From Pseudomonadota bacterium (GTDB lineage Bacteria; Desulfobacterota; Binatia; UBA9968), in NCBI GenBank assembly GCA_021324155.1, contig JAJPJQ010000023.1:186001-250000 (forward strand): 64,000 bases of DNA, written 5' to 3'. This document shows, in pieces, positions 8,367-16,003 of this stretch (the stretch's first letter is position 1; each line of letters starts with the position of its first letter). The position numbers and the translations under genes were made by a program. The notes beneath the pieces were generated by a model. The model worked only from the letters and a program-made list of their open reading frames with translations. It did not search any database and was not told the DNA's origin.

Positions 8367-9490
8367 GCCCCGAGGCCGCCGCCGCGCCGGACCAGCCGCG
8401 CACCCGCTGGTTTCCGCCGCCACCTACGATCGTGTGGGCGATCGCCATCGCGATCGTCGCCGCGATCGCTTACATCGCCAGCGACGTGGTCGTGCTCGTC
8501 ATCTTTTCCGCGGCGCTCGCGTACGTCATTAGCCCGCTCGTGCGCAGGCTGGAGGCCGCCGCCATCCGGCACAACCTCGCCGTCAGCGGTGTCTACATCG
8601 CGATCTTTCTCCTCTTCACCATTACCGCCGCCCTGGTTTTGCCGCGGCTGCGCACCGAAATAGTCACGCTCTCTTCCGGAACGTTCAAGCAACAGATCGA
8701 CCAATCCGTCGACAAGCTGCACCGCGAGCTCATCGAAGAATATCCGGCGCTCGAACAGGTACTGGGCGATCCCGAATCGCGCAACGAGCGTTTGAGCACG
8801 GTCTTCCAGCAGCAGACCGCCAATCTCCCCAACCTCTTGAGCCATGCGGTGGAGATCGCCATCGTCATCGTGCTGATCCCGGTGTTTTCCTTTTTTTTCC
8901 TGCGCGACAGCCGCAGGCTCCTACAGCTCTTGATGGACCGCCTGCCGGCCGACGAGATCGAGACTTCGGTCGCGGTCTGGTGCGAGATCGAGCGCATTAC
9001 CGGCCGCTATCTCCGCGGCCTCGCGCTCGAGGCCATGGCGATTGCGACGATCGCGTCTACCGGTTTGTGGCTGCTCGGGGTTAACTATCCGCTGTTTCTC
9101 GGCGTGTTCTCCGGCATGGCGAACGTGATCCCGTACGTCGGTCCATTTCTCAGCGGCACGGTCGTCGCGATGATCGCGATGATCCAGTTCCAGAGCTTCG
9201 CGCCGCTCGTCAAGGTCATGTTGCTCTATCTCCTCATCAAGTTCTGCGACCTCACGATCATCCAGACGTTGACCGTCGGGCGCAGCGTCCATCTCCATCC
9301 CATTCTGCTCGTCGGGTCGCTGTTGATCGGCGGCCATGCCTTCGGCCTGATCGGCATGGTCGTCGTGGTGCCGATCGTCACCGCGCTGCAGGAAGTCACG
9401 CGGCTCCTGCTCGAACACCGCCGACGCAAGGCGGGCATTCGCACGCCGCGCCGCGCGCCGTCGACACCGATTCAAAACTGCGTCTGCTAA
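8363..9490 (+). CDS. AI-2E family membrane transporter (PerM/YdiK type)
   Basis: A 375-residue integral membrane protein of the AI-2E exporter superfamily. It has two N-terminal helices (IVWAIAIAIVAAIAYIAS and VVLVIFSAALAYVISPLVRR), a long soluble stretch rich in charged residues, then a C-terminal set of helices. This set includes the diagnostic GVFSGMANVIPYVGPFLSG and LLIGGHAFGLIGMVVVVPIV motifs. Substrates in the family range from autoinducer-2 to Na+ or small metabolites, so none is assigned. The GTG start overlaps the upstream cNMP-binding gene, and the cyclase gene follows after one base, which places transport under likely cyclic nucleotide control. Confidence 0.88.
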   Translation: MSPEAAAAPDQPRTRWFPPPPTIVWAIAIAIVAAIAYIASDVVVLVIFSAALAYVISPLVRRLEAAAIRHNLAVSGVYIAIFLLFTITAALVLPRLRTEIVTLSSGTFKQQIDQSVDKLHRELIEEYPALEQVLGDPESRNERLSTVFQQQTANLPNLLSHAVEIAIVIVLIPVFSFFFLRDSRRLLQLLMDRLPADEIETSVAVWCEIERITGRYLRGLALEAMAIATIASTGLWLLGVNYPLFLGVFSGMANVIPYVGPFLSGTVVAMIAMIQFQSFAPLVKVMLLYLLIKFCDLTIIQTLTVGRSVHLHPILLVGSLLIGGHAFGLIGMVVVVPIVTALQEVTRLLLEHRRRKAGIRTPRRAPSTPIQNCVC

Positions 9491-9491
9491 T

Positions 9492-10598
9492 ATGGCGGAA
9501 GCCGGCACGGCGTCGGCAGTCGCCGCGCAATGCGGCATCTGCGGCAGCCCGCTTGCGGGCGCCCTCGGACGCGTCTACCGCGCCGCGGGCGTCAAGCGCA
9601 GCGCGCGCAATCCCAATATCTGTAACCGCTGCGACACCCACGTCGAAGAGGGCGCGCTCATCGAGATGACCGTCCTCTTCGCCGACCTATCTTCGTTCAC
9701 CGAGCTCACGCAGGATCTCGGCCCGGAGCGGACGCACGAAGTAGTCGATGCTTTTCTTAAAACGGCGACCGAGATCATCACACGGCGCGGCGGATTTATC
9801 GACAAATACATCGGCGACGCGGTGATGGCGCTCTTCAATGTGCCGATTAAGCACCCCGACCACGCGCGCCGCGCGGTTGACGCCGCCGTCCAATTGCAAT
9901 CGGCCATGGCGGAATTGAGAACGCGTTTTCACATGGACTTGCAGGCCTCCGCCGGGGTAGCGAGCGGCTGGGCGCGCGTCGGACGGCTCGGCTCCGGCGA
10001 CAGTCGCGATATCACGGCGATCGGCGATGTGGTGAATCTGGCCGCGCGGCTCGAAGGCAAAACGCGCCCGGGGGAAATCCTCGTCGATGCCGCCGCGTAT
10101 AAGGACGCCGCCGGCGAGTTCGGCGGCGCGGCAGAAGAGCATCTCATGCTCAAAGGCTTCAAAGACCCCGTCGCCGCCCATCGCCTGCAAGCGCGAACGG
10201 ACCTGCCCCGTCCGCCCGACGACGCCTCCGAAACGCGCACAGGTTTTCGCTGGGGCGCGGTCGTCATCGGGCTGCTCGGCGCGCCGTGCGCGATCGGCAC
10301 CCTCATCGGCCCGCTCGCCGTTGCGCTCGGCGTCGGTGCGCTGTTCGGCCTGGGAGGCGCGCTTACCTTCCTAGACCAGAGTGCACTCCGTCTTCCGGTC
10401 CTGATCCTCGCCACCTTGGCCGCGCTCGCCAACCTGTATACGGTTTATCATGCCCGGCGGCTCCGCGCGGCCGAGCGGCTGAGCGAGCCGACCCGCCTCG
10501 AAAAGCGCCGCGCCACTGTCGTGCTCGCGACCGCCGTGCTGACGCTCGCCATCGTCGCCTTCGAACTCGTCGCGCACGCCGTCCTGCATCCGACTTGA
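9492..10598 (+). CDS. Class III adenylate/guanylate cyclase with Cys4 N-terminus and C-terminal membrane helices
   Basis: The N-terminal 50 residues hold CGIC and CNRC pairs 27 residues apart, a probable zinc ribbon. The cyclase homology domain follows (about residues 58-225). VLFADLSSFTELTQDLG holds the first metal Asp, DKYIGDAVMALFNVP the second, and RDITAIGDVVNLAARLEG the base-specifying and transition-state residues. After a Pro-rich linker come about four hydrophobic segments (residues 245-365), such as WGAVVIGLLGAPCAIGTLIG and ATVVLATAVLTLAIVAFELV. The catalytic domain is thus anchored by its C-terminus, which is unusual since most bacterial membrane cyclases carry N-terminal helices. 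All catalytic residues appear present. It ends the cNMP-binding/AI-2E operon. Confidence 0.9.
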   Translation: MAEAGTASAVAAQCGICGSPLAGALGRVYRAAGVKRSARNPNICNRCDTHVEEGALIEMTVLFADLSSFTELTQDLGPERTHEVVDAFLKTATEIITRRGGFIDKYIGDAVMALFNVPIKHPDHARRAVDAAVQLQSAMAELRTRFHMDLQASAGVASGWARVGRLGSGDSRDITAIGDVVNLAARLEGKTRPGEILVDAAAYKDAAGEFGGAAEEHLMLKGFKDPVAAHRLQARTDLPRPPDDASETRTGFRWGAVVIGLLGAPCAIGTLIGPLAVALGVGALFGLGGALTFLDQSALRLPVLILATLAALANLYTVYHARRLRAAERLSEPTRLEKRRATVVLATAVLTLAIVAFELVAHAVLHPT

Positions 10599-10676
10599 CA
10601 GCTATTTTCCCCTCCCATAGTAGTAGGCATGCCGGAGCCGTAGCTCCGCGCCGAGGAACCCATAAGGAGGACGCTC

Positions 10677-11663
10677 ATGGTTCGCATCGCCAGCATCGCC
10701 GCCGCGCTGATTATCGCCGCATCCGCCGCTCTCGCCGACGCCGCCGACGCGCAGAAGATCAAGCTCGGCTCGTCGCTGAGCCCGCCGTCGCTGGAATCGA
10801 TTTCGCCCTATGTCGCAATCGAGAAGGGCTTCTTCAAGAAAAACGGCGTCGAGGCCGAAGTCGTCGAGTTCCGCGGCGACGCGACGCATGTCAAGGCGCT
10901 GCTATCGGGCGACATCGACGCGTCGATCAACATGGGCGCTACCGAGGCGATCGTCACCGCTCCCAAGGCGCCGATCCGTCTGTGGGTCGTGGCCAATCCG
11001 ATCACGCCGTATTACCTGATCGCGCGCAAAGAAGCGGGCACGACGGTACAGGCGCTCGTCGGCAAGAACGTCGCCGTGTCGGGCATCGGCGCGATCTCTT
11101 ATCACATCCCGCGCATCGTCTTCGAGCGCAGCGGCGTCGATCCCGAAAAATTCAAATACGTCGCTGTCGGTTCGCCGGCCGACCGCTTCAAGGCGCTGGT
11201 GGCCGGCAAGGTCGATGTGACCGTCGTTACGACCACCGAAGTGGCCAAGCTGGATAAATTTCCGGATATCATTCCGCTCGTGAACGTCCCCAAGGTCGTG
11301 CCGGAAATCCCATATGAGTTCGGCATGGCAAAGGAGGATTGGATACAGAAAAACGCCGACAAGGTACAAAGGATGACCAAGGCGATCATCGAAGCGAACC
11401 GGTGGATCGCCGCTAACAAGGCGGGCACGGTGGAAGTCGCGAAAAAAGTCCTCCCTGACGAATCGACCGAGGCGCTCGGCAAGGCCTACGATCTTGTCGA
11501 CCCACGTATCTGGGGTATCAACGGCGATCTCAGTGAGTCGTCGTATAATTACACCGCCGACTTTATGAAGAAGGTCGGCTTCCTGAAAGAGGCGTTGCCC
11601 TACAAAGACTTCTTCGACCGTCGCTTCGTCGATCGGGCGCTGAAAGAGCTGGGCAAGAAATAG
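10677..11663 (+). CDS. NitT/TauT-type ABC transporter substrate-binding protein (NMT1-like)
   Basis: A 328-residue periplasmic protein with a signal peptide (IASIAAALIIAASAALADA) and an NMT1/SsuA-like fold. The recognisable segments are KLGSSLSPPSLESISPYVAI, EKGFFKKNGVEAEVVEF, the INMGATEAIV segment and VAVSGIGAISYHIPRIVFE. Members bind taurine, nitrate, sulfonates, riboflavin precursors or thiamine precursors; sequence alone does not tell which. The strong SD AAGGAGGACGCTC precedes the ATG. ATPase and two permease genes follow in the same direction, making this the only complete ABC importer in the window. A 6-bp hairpin (10633-10648) lies in its leader. Confidence 0.9.
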   Translation: MVRIASIAAALIIAASAALADAADAQKIKLGSSLSPPSLESISPYVAIEKGFFKKNGVEAEVVEFRGDATHVKALLSGDIDASINMGATEAIVTAPKAPIRLWVVANPITPYYLIARKEAGTTVQALVGKNVAVSGIGAISYHIPRIVFERSGVDPEKFKYVAVGSPADRFKALVAGKVDVTVVTTTEVAKLDKFPDIIPLVNVPKVVPEIPYEFGMAKEDWIQKNADKVQRMTKAIIEANRWIAANKAGTVEVAKKVLPDESTEALGKAYDLVDPRIWGINGDLSESSYNYTADFMKKVGFLKEALPYKDFFDRRFVDRALKELGKK

Positions 11664-11742
11664 CTTCGAGTTTCAGGTTTCGGGTTTCAAGCGCGCATTC
11701 CGACTAGAAACTTGAGACTAGAAACCGGAAACTCATCCACGC
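11664..11742. repeat. Imperfect inverted repeat between binding-protein and ATPase genes
   Basis: GAGTTTCAGGTTTCGGGTTTC near the left end pairs imperfectly with the reverse complement of GAAACCGGAAACTC near the right end. The whole 79-base gap can fold into a long hairpin with many T-C and A-G blocks. It lacks a U-tract. Such a structure could attenuate or protect the message so that the binding protein is made in excess over the ATPase and permeases; this role is inference. Confidence 0.4.
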
Positions 11743-12504
11743 ATGCTTGAGGTACGGGAGCTCAGCAAGGTTTTTTTCGAGGACAACGATCCGCGGAAGC
11801 CGGGCCTCGTCGCGCTCCACAACGTCTCCTTTTCGGTGCGACAGAACGAGTTCGTCTGCCTGCTCGGCCCATCGGGCTGCGGCAAGACGACGCTCATCCG
11901 CATCATCGCCGGCCTGATCCGCGCCGACCGCGGCGAGATCCTGGTCGAAAACAAGCGAGTGGTCGCGCCGGGGCGCGACCGCTGCATGGTATTCCAACAA
12001 TTCGGACTGCTCCCCTGGCGCACCGTGCTCGCCAACGTCGAGTTCGGCCTCGAGATCGAGGGAGTTCCGCGCGAGGAGCGCCAGGCGGTCGCGCGCCAGT
12101 ATCTCGAGCTCGTTGGCCTCAACGGTTTTGAGAAATATTATCCGCACCAGATCTCCGGCGGCATGCAGCAGCGCGTCGGCATCGCGCGCGCGCTATCGAA
12201 AAAACCCGACATCCTGCTTATGGACGAGCCTTTCGGCGCGGTCGACGCGCAGACGCGCGAGCAGCTTCAGGAAGAGCTGCTCAAGATCTGGACCAAGACG
12301 AAGAATACCGTTATCTTCGTAACGCACAGCATCGACGAATCGATCTACCTCTCGGATCGTGTGATCATCATGCAGGCGCGCCCGGGCCGCATCAAAGAAG
12401 ACGTGAAGATCGAACTGCCGCGTCCGCGCTGGGAGGGCGACGTCAGGGCAGACCCGCGCTTCGCCGCGCTGCGCACGCACATCCGCGAATCGCTGAGGTG
12501 CTGA
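11743..12504 (+). CDS. NitT/TauT-type ABC transporter ATP-binding protein
   Basis: A 253-residue ATPase that drives the importer encoded around it. All nucleotide-binding motifs are present: Walker [21 protein letters not shown]-loop [18 protein letters not shown], signature [20 protein letters not shown], Walker [18 protein letters not shown] and the H-loop [18 protein letters not shown]. The sequence between Walker A and the signature is of the SsuB/TauB/NrtD subgroup. The start ATG lies 79 bases after the binding-protein stop. The first permease starts one base after its stop. Confidence 0.93.
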   Translation: MLEVRELSKVFFEDNDPRKPGLVALHNVSFSVRQNEFVCLLGPSGCGKTTLIRIIAGLIRADRGEILVENKRVVAPGRDRCMVFQQFGLLPWRTVLANVEFGLEIEGVPREERQAVARQYLELVGLNGFEKYYPHQISGGMQQRVGIARALSKKPDILLMDEPFGAVDAQTREQLQEELLKIWTKTKNTVIFVTHSIDESIYLSDRVIIMQARPGRIKEDVKIELPRPRWEGDVRADPRFAALRTHIRESLRC

Positions 12505-12505
12505 G

Positions 12506-13327
12506 ATGGCCGCGCACGACGAGCAGATCATCGCCGATCTCGGGCTCCGCCGCGAGAGCGCGCGCTCGCTCTACGATTACCCGAACGTCATCCGCGCGCT
12601 CTCGGTCCTGTGCTTTCTTATCGCGTGGGAAATCTACGGCCGGCGCGTCGATCCGCTGCTGCTCACCTATCCCACGGCCGTCGTCCAGGCGGCTTTCGCG
12701 CTGATCACAAGCGGCGAGCTGCGGCGGCAGATGGCGGACAGCCTGACGACGCTCGCGCTGGGCTTCGGCGCGTCGGTGATCCTGGGCGTCGGGCTCGGCC
12801 TCGTGATGGGGCGCTCGCGGATCGCGAGTGCGGCGCTCGAGCCGCATATCAACGCACTCTACGCGACGCCGCAGGTCGCGCTCACGCCGCTGCTGATGAT
12901 GTGGTTCGGCCTCGGCTTCACGGTCAAGGCGGTCGTGATCTTTCTCTTCGCGTTTTTTCCGATTCTCATCAACACAGCGAGCGGCGTGCGCAACGTGAGC
13001 GCGTCGACGATCGAGGTCGGCCGCGCCTATCTTGCCTCGCGGACGCAGATTCTTTTCAAGGTCGTCTTCCCCGCCGCGGTGCCTTTCATCATGGCGGGCA
13101 TCCGGGTCGCGATCGGCCGCGCCATCGTCGGCATGGTCGTCGCCGAGCTGTTCACGGCGATCACCGGCCTCGGCGCGATGCTCACGCTTTATGGCAATCT
13201 TTTCGAGACCGCGAAAATGTTCGTCGTCGTGATCGTGCTGGGAGTTCTCGGCGTCGTGCTCGTGCGCGCGACGCAGGCGCTCGAGCGGCGGATGGCGCGC
13301 TGGAAGGAGACCGAGCGCGCGAGCTGA
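12506..13327 (+). CDS. NitT/TauT-type ABC transporter permease 1
   Basis: A 273-residue inner-membrane permease of the BPD_transp_1 family. A cytoplasmic N-terminus of about 30 residues is followed by six predicted helices. The coupling (EAA-type) loop reads GVRNVSASTIEVGRAYLASR then VFPAAVPFIMAGIRVAIGRA, which docks on the ATPase. The YPTAVVQA segment after the first helix is usual in the SsuC/TauC group. It is translated right after the ATPase gene. A paralogous permease follows 76 bases later, so the transporter probably uses a heterodimeric pore. Confidence 0.92.
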   Translation: MAAHDEQIIADLGLRRESARSLYDYPNVIRALSVLCFLIAWEIYGRRVDPLLLTYPTAVVQAAFALITSGELRRQMADSLTTLALGFGASVILGVGLGLVMGRSRIASAALEPHINALYATPQVALTPLLMMWFGLGFTVKAVVIFLFAFFPILINTASGVRNVSASTIEVGRAYLASRTQILFKVVFPAAVPFIMAGIRVAIGRAIVGMVVAELFTAITGLGAMLTLYGNLFETAKMFVVVIVLGVLGVVLVRATQALERRMARWKETERAS

Positions 13328-13403
13328 TTATTTTCGATTGCCGATTTTCGATTGAAGACCGGATTGCGAATCGAAATCTAAAATCCAAAATCTAAACATC
13401 GAT
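13328..13403. repeat. Short direct and inverted repeats between the two permease genes
   Basis: The gap carries repeated words: TTTTCGATTG then CGATTTTCGATTG, mirrored by GAATCGAAATC, then AAATCCAAAATCTAAA. Words of this kind, copies of AATCTAAAATCCAAAATC, recur in intergenic spacers of many environmental GC-rich genomes. I see no promoter or terminator in it. Confidence 0.35.
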
Positions 13404-14231
13404 ATGGCCTTAAGCACACTGGAACAACAAGCCCTGGCCGAGCTCGATCTCGTGCGGCAGAAGCCGTTCCGCCTCGTCGACCATCTCGGGCTCGTGCGCT
13501 GGGTGTCCGTCTTCGGCGCGATTCTCCTGTGGGAGGTTTTCGGCCGCGACGTCAACCCGCTGTTTCTCTCCTATCCGAGCGCCATCGCACGCGCGGCCGT
13601 CCAGCTCGTCGGCGCCGGCCAGTTCACGCAACAGGCGCTGAACAGTCTGCAAGTTTATTTCATCGGCCTCGCGGGCGCGCTCGTCGTTGGCATTGTCCTC
13701 GGTCTGCTGATGGGCCGGTACCGGCTCGCGGAATACATTCTCGACCCGTTCGTCTACGCACTCGACGCGACGCCGCGCGTCGCCCTGATACCGATTCTGC
13801 TCCTCTGGTTCGGCCTCGGCGCGCCGGCGAAGATCGCGGTGGTTTTCCTGAGCGGCGTCTTTCCGGTGTTGATGAACACCTTCAGCGGTGTGCGCACCGT
13901 GAGCTCCGGCCTCGTCGAGGTCGGGCGCGCCTACGGCGCCGGCGAGGGAAAAATCTTCACCAAGATCATCATGCCGGCCTCCCTTCCCTTCATCATGGCC
14001 GGCGTGCGGCTCGCGGTCGGGCGCGCCCTCATCGGCATCATCACGGCCGAGATGTTCGCCGCCGTCACCGGCCTGGGCGCGCTGCTCGTGCGCTATTCCA
14101 GCGCGCTCGCGACCGACAAATTCTTCGTCCCCGTGATCTTCCTCGCCCTTCTCGGCGTGATCCTCACGCGCGCGGTCGAGTATTTGGAAAAGCGCTTCGC
14201 GCCGTGGAAAGAAACGGAGCGGGCGCTGTAA
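13404..14231 (+). CDS. NitT/TauT-type ABC transporter permease 2
   Basis: A 275-residue permease paralogous to the one before it, with the same layout. A conserved front (VSVFGAILLWEVFGRDVNPL) is followed by LSYPSAIARAAVQL and the coupling loop GVRTVSSGLVEVGRAYGAGE then IMPASLPFIMAGVRLAVGRA. The two permeases keep the same length and motif spacing, so they come from a gene duplication and presumably form a heterodimer. It is the last gene of the importer operon. The frameshifted Imm8 gene on the other strand ends 45 bases downstream. Confidence 0.92.
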   Translation: MALSTLEQQALAELDLVRQKPFRLVDHLGLVRWVSVFGAILLWEVFGRDVNPLFLSYPSAIARAAVQLVGAGQFTQQALNSLQVYFIGLAGALVVGIVLGLLMGRYRLAEYILDPFVYALDATPRVALIPILLLWFGLGAPAKIAVVFLSGVFPVLMNTFSGVRTVSSGLVEVGRAYGAGEGKIFTKIIMPASLPFIMAGVRLAVGRALIGIITAEMFAAVTGLGALLVRYSSALATDKFFVPVIFLALLGVILTRAVEYLEKRFAPWKETERAL

Positions 14232-14275
14232 AGCTGAGAGCTGGCTGCAAAGTTTTCCGTCGGCTGCTGGCGTAA

Positions 14276-14645
14276 TTAATCGTCGGAACTTTCTGTATAA
14301 TCCTCGAATTCATAATGGCCTAGTTTTTGAAGCTTCTTAGCGATCTCCGCCCAGTTCGAGCCCAGCCGCCTTTCACAAAAAGCAGTAATTGCAGCGGCAA
14401 TTTTTTTTAAAATTGTATTCAAAGACAATCAGCTTATCGTAACCGAAAATTACCGCATCTACGCCGCGCTCCTGTAAAAGCCATTTAGGCGTGCACACCA
14501 ATACGTCAAACGATTCTTCACCGGGTTGATTCTCTGGACCGACCATCACCTGAAGCAGGAAGCCGAATGACTCGGGGTCTTCCGGATGAAAGTTATTCAA
14601 GTCGTCAATATCAGGACTAAAAAATCTTTTGACTTGGGCGCGCAT
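14276..14645 (-). pseudogene. Imm8-family immunity protein gene with a frameshift at an A8 run
   Basis: The first 80 residues match the Imm8 pattern: FSPDIDDLNNFHPEDPESFG, FLLQVMVGPENQPGEESFDV and VCTPKWLLQE. Then the frame runs through eight A bases (14401-14408 as T on the + strand) and stops at 14373. If one A is skipped, the other frame reads IAAAITAFCERRLGSNWAEI then AKKLQKLGHYEFEDYTESSD, and stops at 14276. This gives a full-length protein of about 122 residues. It may be a real indel, polymerase slippage on A8 giving two products, or an assembly error. Imm8 proteins neutralise polymorphic toxins. No toxin is adjacent, so it would be an orphan. It starts one base after the channel gene stop and is poorer in GC than its surroundings. 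Confidence 0.7.
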
Positions 14646-14646
14646 T

Positions 14647-15825
14647 CTATCTTTTCGCCGGGTCGAGGTGCGCCTGCGCGACCCGCTCCTCGGCGACGGC
14701 GTCGATCTGGGCCTTGAGCTCCGGGTGCGCCTCGAGGAGGTTGCGGAAATCGGTCGCGTCGAGCGCCAGGAGCTGCGTCTCTTTGCGCGCGACGACGGTC
14801 GCAGTGCGGACGGTATCGCGCAGCAGCGCGATCTCGCCGAAATACTGTCCGGGACCGAGACGGACCGGATGCGGCGGCACCTCGACCTCGACCTCGCCCG
14901 CCATGATGAAAAACATCGCGTCCGCCGGCTCGCCGCGGTGCACGATCGCGCTGCGTGCGGGGATCACGCGCCGCTTCAAAAGGCCGGTGATCTCGGCGAT
15001 GCGGCTCGCCTCCAATCCGGCGAAGAGCGGCATCCGCGCGACCGTGTGCCAGGTGACGACGAAATCGCGCTTACGGATCTCGGCGGCGAAGCCGCTGGCG
15101 AGAATGCCCGCGGGCACGGCGAACATCGCGATGCCGACCACCATCACGACGCCGCCGAAGAGCTTGCCGGCCGGCGTCACCGGCACGACGTCGCCGTACC
15201 CCACCGTCGCCATCGTGACGATCGCCCACCACATCGTGTGCGGAATGCTGGCGAAGATCTGCGGCTGCGCGCGGCGCTCGATGATGAACATAATGCCGGA
15301 TTCGACGACCAGCAGCACCGCCATGACGAGAAACGCGGCGAGCAGCGGCCGGCTCTCGGCGCGGATTACGGAGACGAATAGCGGCAGGCCCGGCGAGTAG
15401 CGCGCGAGCTTCAGCAGCCGCAGGAGCCGCAGCACGCGCAGCCAATCCGGTTGGACCGGCACGAATAGATCGAAGTAAAACGGCAGGATCGCGAGCAGAT
15501 CGATGATGCCGTACGGCCCAACCGCATAGCGCAGGCGCGCGCGCCAGGGTGCGGCCGCGCCGGTCGCTTCGCTCTCGGGCGCAACCCACCAGCGCAGAAA
15601 ATAATCGACCGTGAAGAGCGCGACCGCGAGGATCTCGACGTCGTAAAAGACGCCCGCGTACCGGACGCGAAGCGACTCCATCGTCTCCAGCGCCGCGGCC
15701 GCCACCGTCGCGACAGCGGCGACGCAGAGAAACAGCTTGATGCTTTCTTCCAGAGGGGAGGTGTGCTCGGTCTCTTCGAGCAGGTCGTAGAAATAGGCGC
15801 GCAGGCTGCCGCCGGGTTCGGCCAT
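14647..15825 (-). CDS. Cyclic-nucleotide-gated potassium channel (six-helix voltage-sensor type)
   Basis: A 392-residue membrane protein with S1-S6 helices in residues 25-230. The S4 region has regularly spaced Arg (LRVLRLLRLLKLARYSPG). The selectivity filter reads ATVGYGDVVPVTPAGK, specific for K+. S6 is followed by a short linker and a C-terminal cNMP-binding domain (about residues 255-375) whose phosphate cassette is YFGEIALLRDTVRTATVVA, with the expected Arg and Thr. It resembles the MloK1 class, in which cyclic AMP opens the pore. Two cyclases lie within 10 kb upstream on the other strand. The start lies next to a dispersed leader repeat (15826-15864). The Imm8 gene follows directly. Confidence 0.9.
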   Translation of the reverse strand: MAEPGGSLRAYFYDLLEETEHTSPLEESIKLFLCVAAVATVAAAALETMESLRVRYAGVFYDVEILAVALFTVDYFLRWWVAPESEATGAAAPWRARLRYAVGPYGIIDLLAILPFYFDLFVPVQPDWLRVLRLLRLLKLARYSPGLPLFVSVIRAESRPLLAAFLVMAVLLVVESGIMFIIERRAQPQIFASIPHTMWWAIVTMATVGYGDVVPVTPAGKLFGGVVMVVGIAMFAVPAGILASGFAAEIRKRDFVVTWHTVARMPLFAGLEASRIAEITGLLKRRVIPARSAIVHRGEPADAMFFIMAGEVEVEVPPHPVRLGPGQYFGEIALLRDTVRTATVVARKETQLLALDATDFRNLLEAHPELKAQIDAVAEERVAQAHLDPAKR

Positions 15826-15864
15826 TGCCCCTGATTACCGTAGCCCGCTGGAAATGTCCAATTG
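15826..15864 (-). repeat. Leader repeat copy 1 (upstream of the potassium channel gene)
   Basis: Read on the minus strand, CAATTGGACATTT is followed by a GC-rich centre and TAATCAGGGGCA directly before the ATG. The same 38-base layout occurs before the starts at 52270 and 52739, which are near-identical to each other, while this copy has diverged in the centre. It could be a promoter (TTGGAC as -35 box) or a trace of a mobile insertion point. Confidence 0.55.
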
Positions 15865-16003
15865 CGCGGCTTCGGATCACTTTTGACCGTTTCAGTTTTT
15901 CTGCCATACTTAAATCTTCGCCTTCGGCACGAAACAACCCGCTCGTACGCACGTGAATATTCTCCGAATACGAGGCAGGCGCCGTCCCTGACGGGCGGCA
16001 TCC

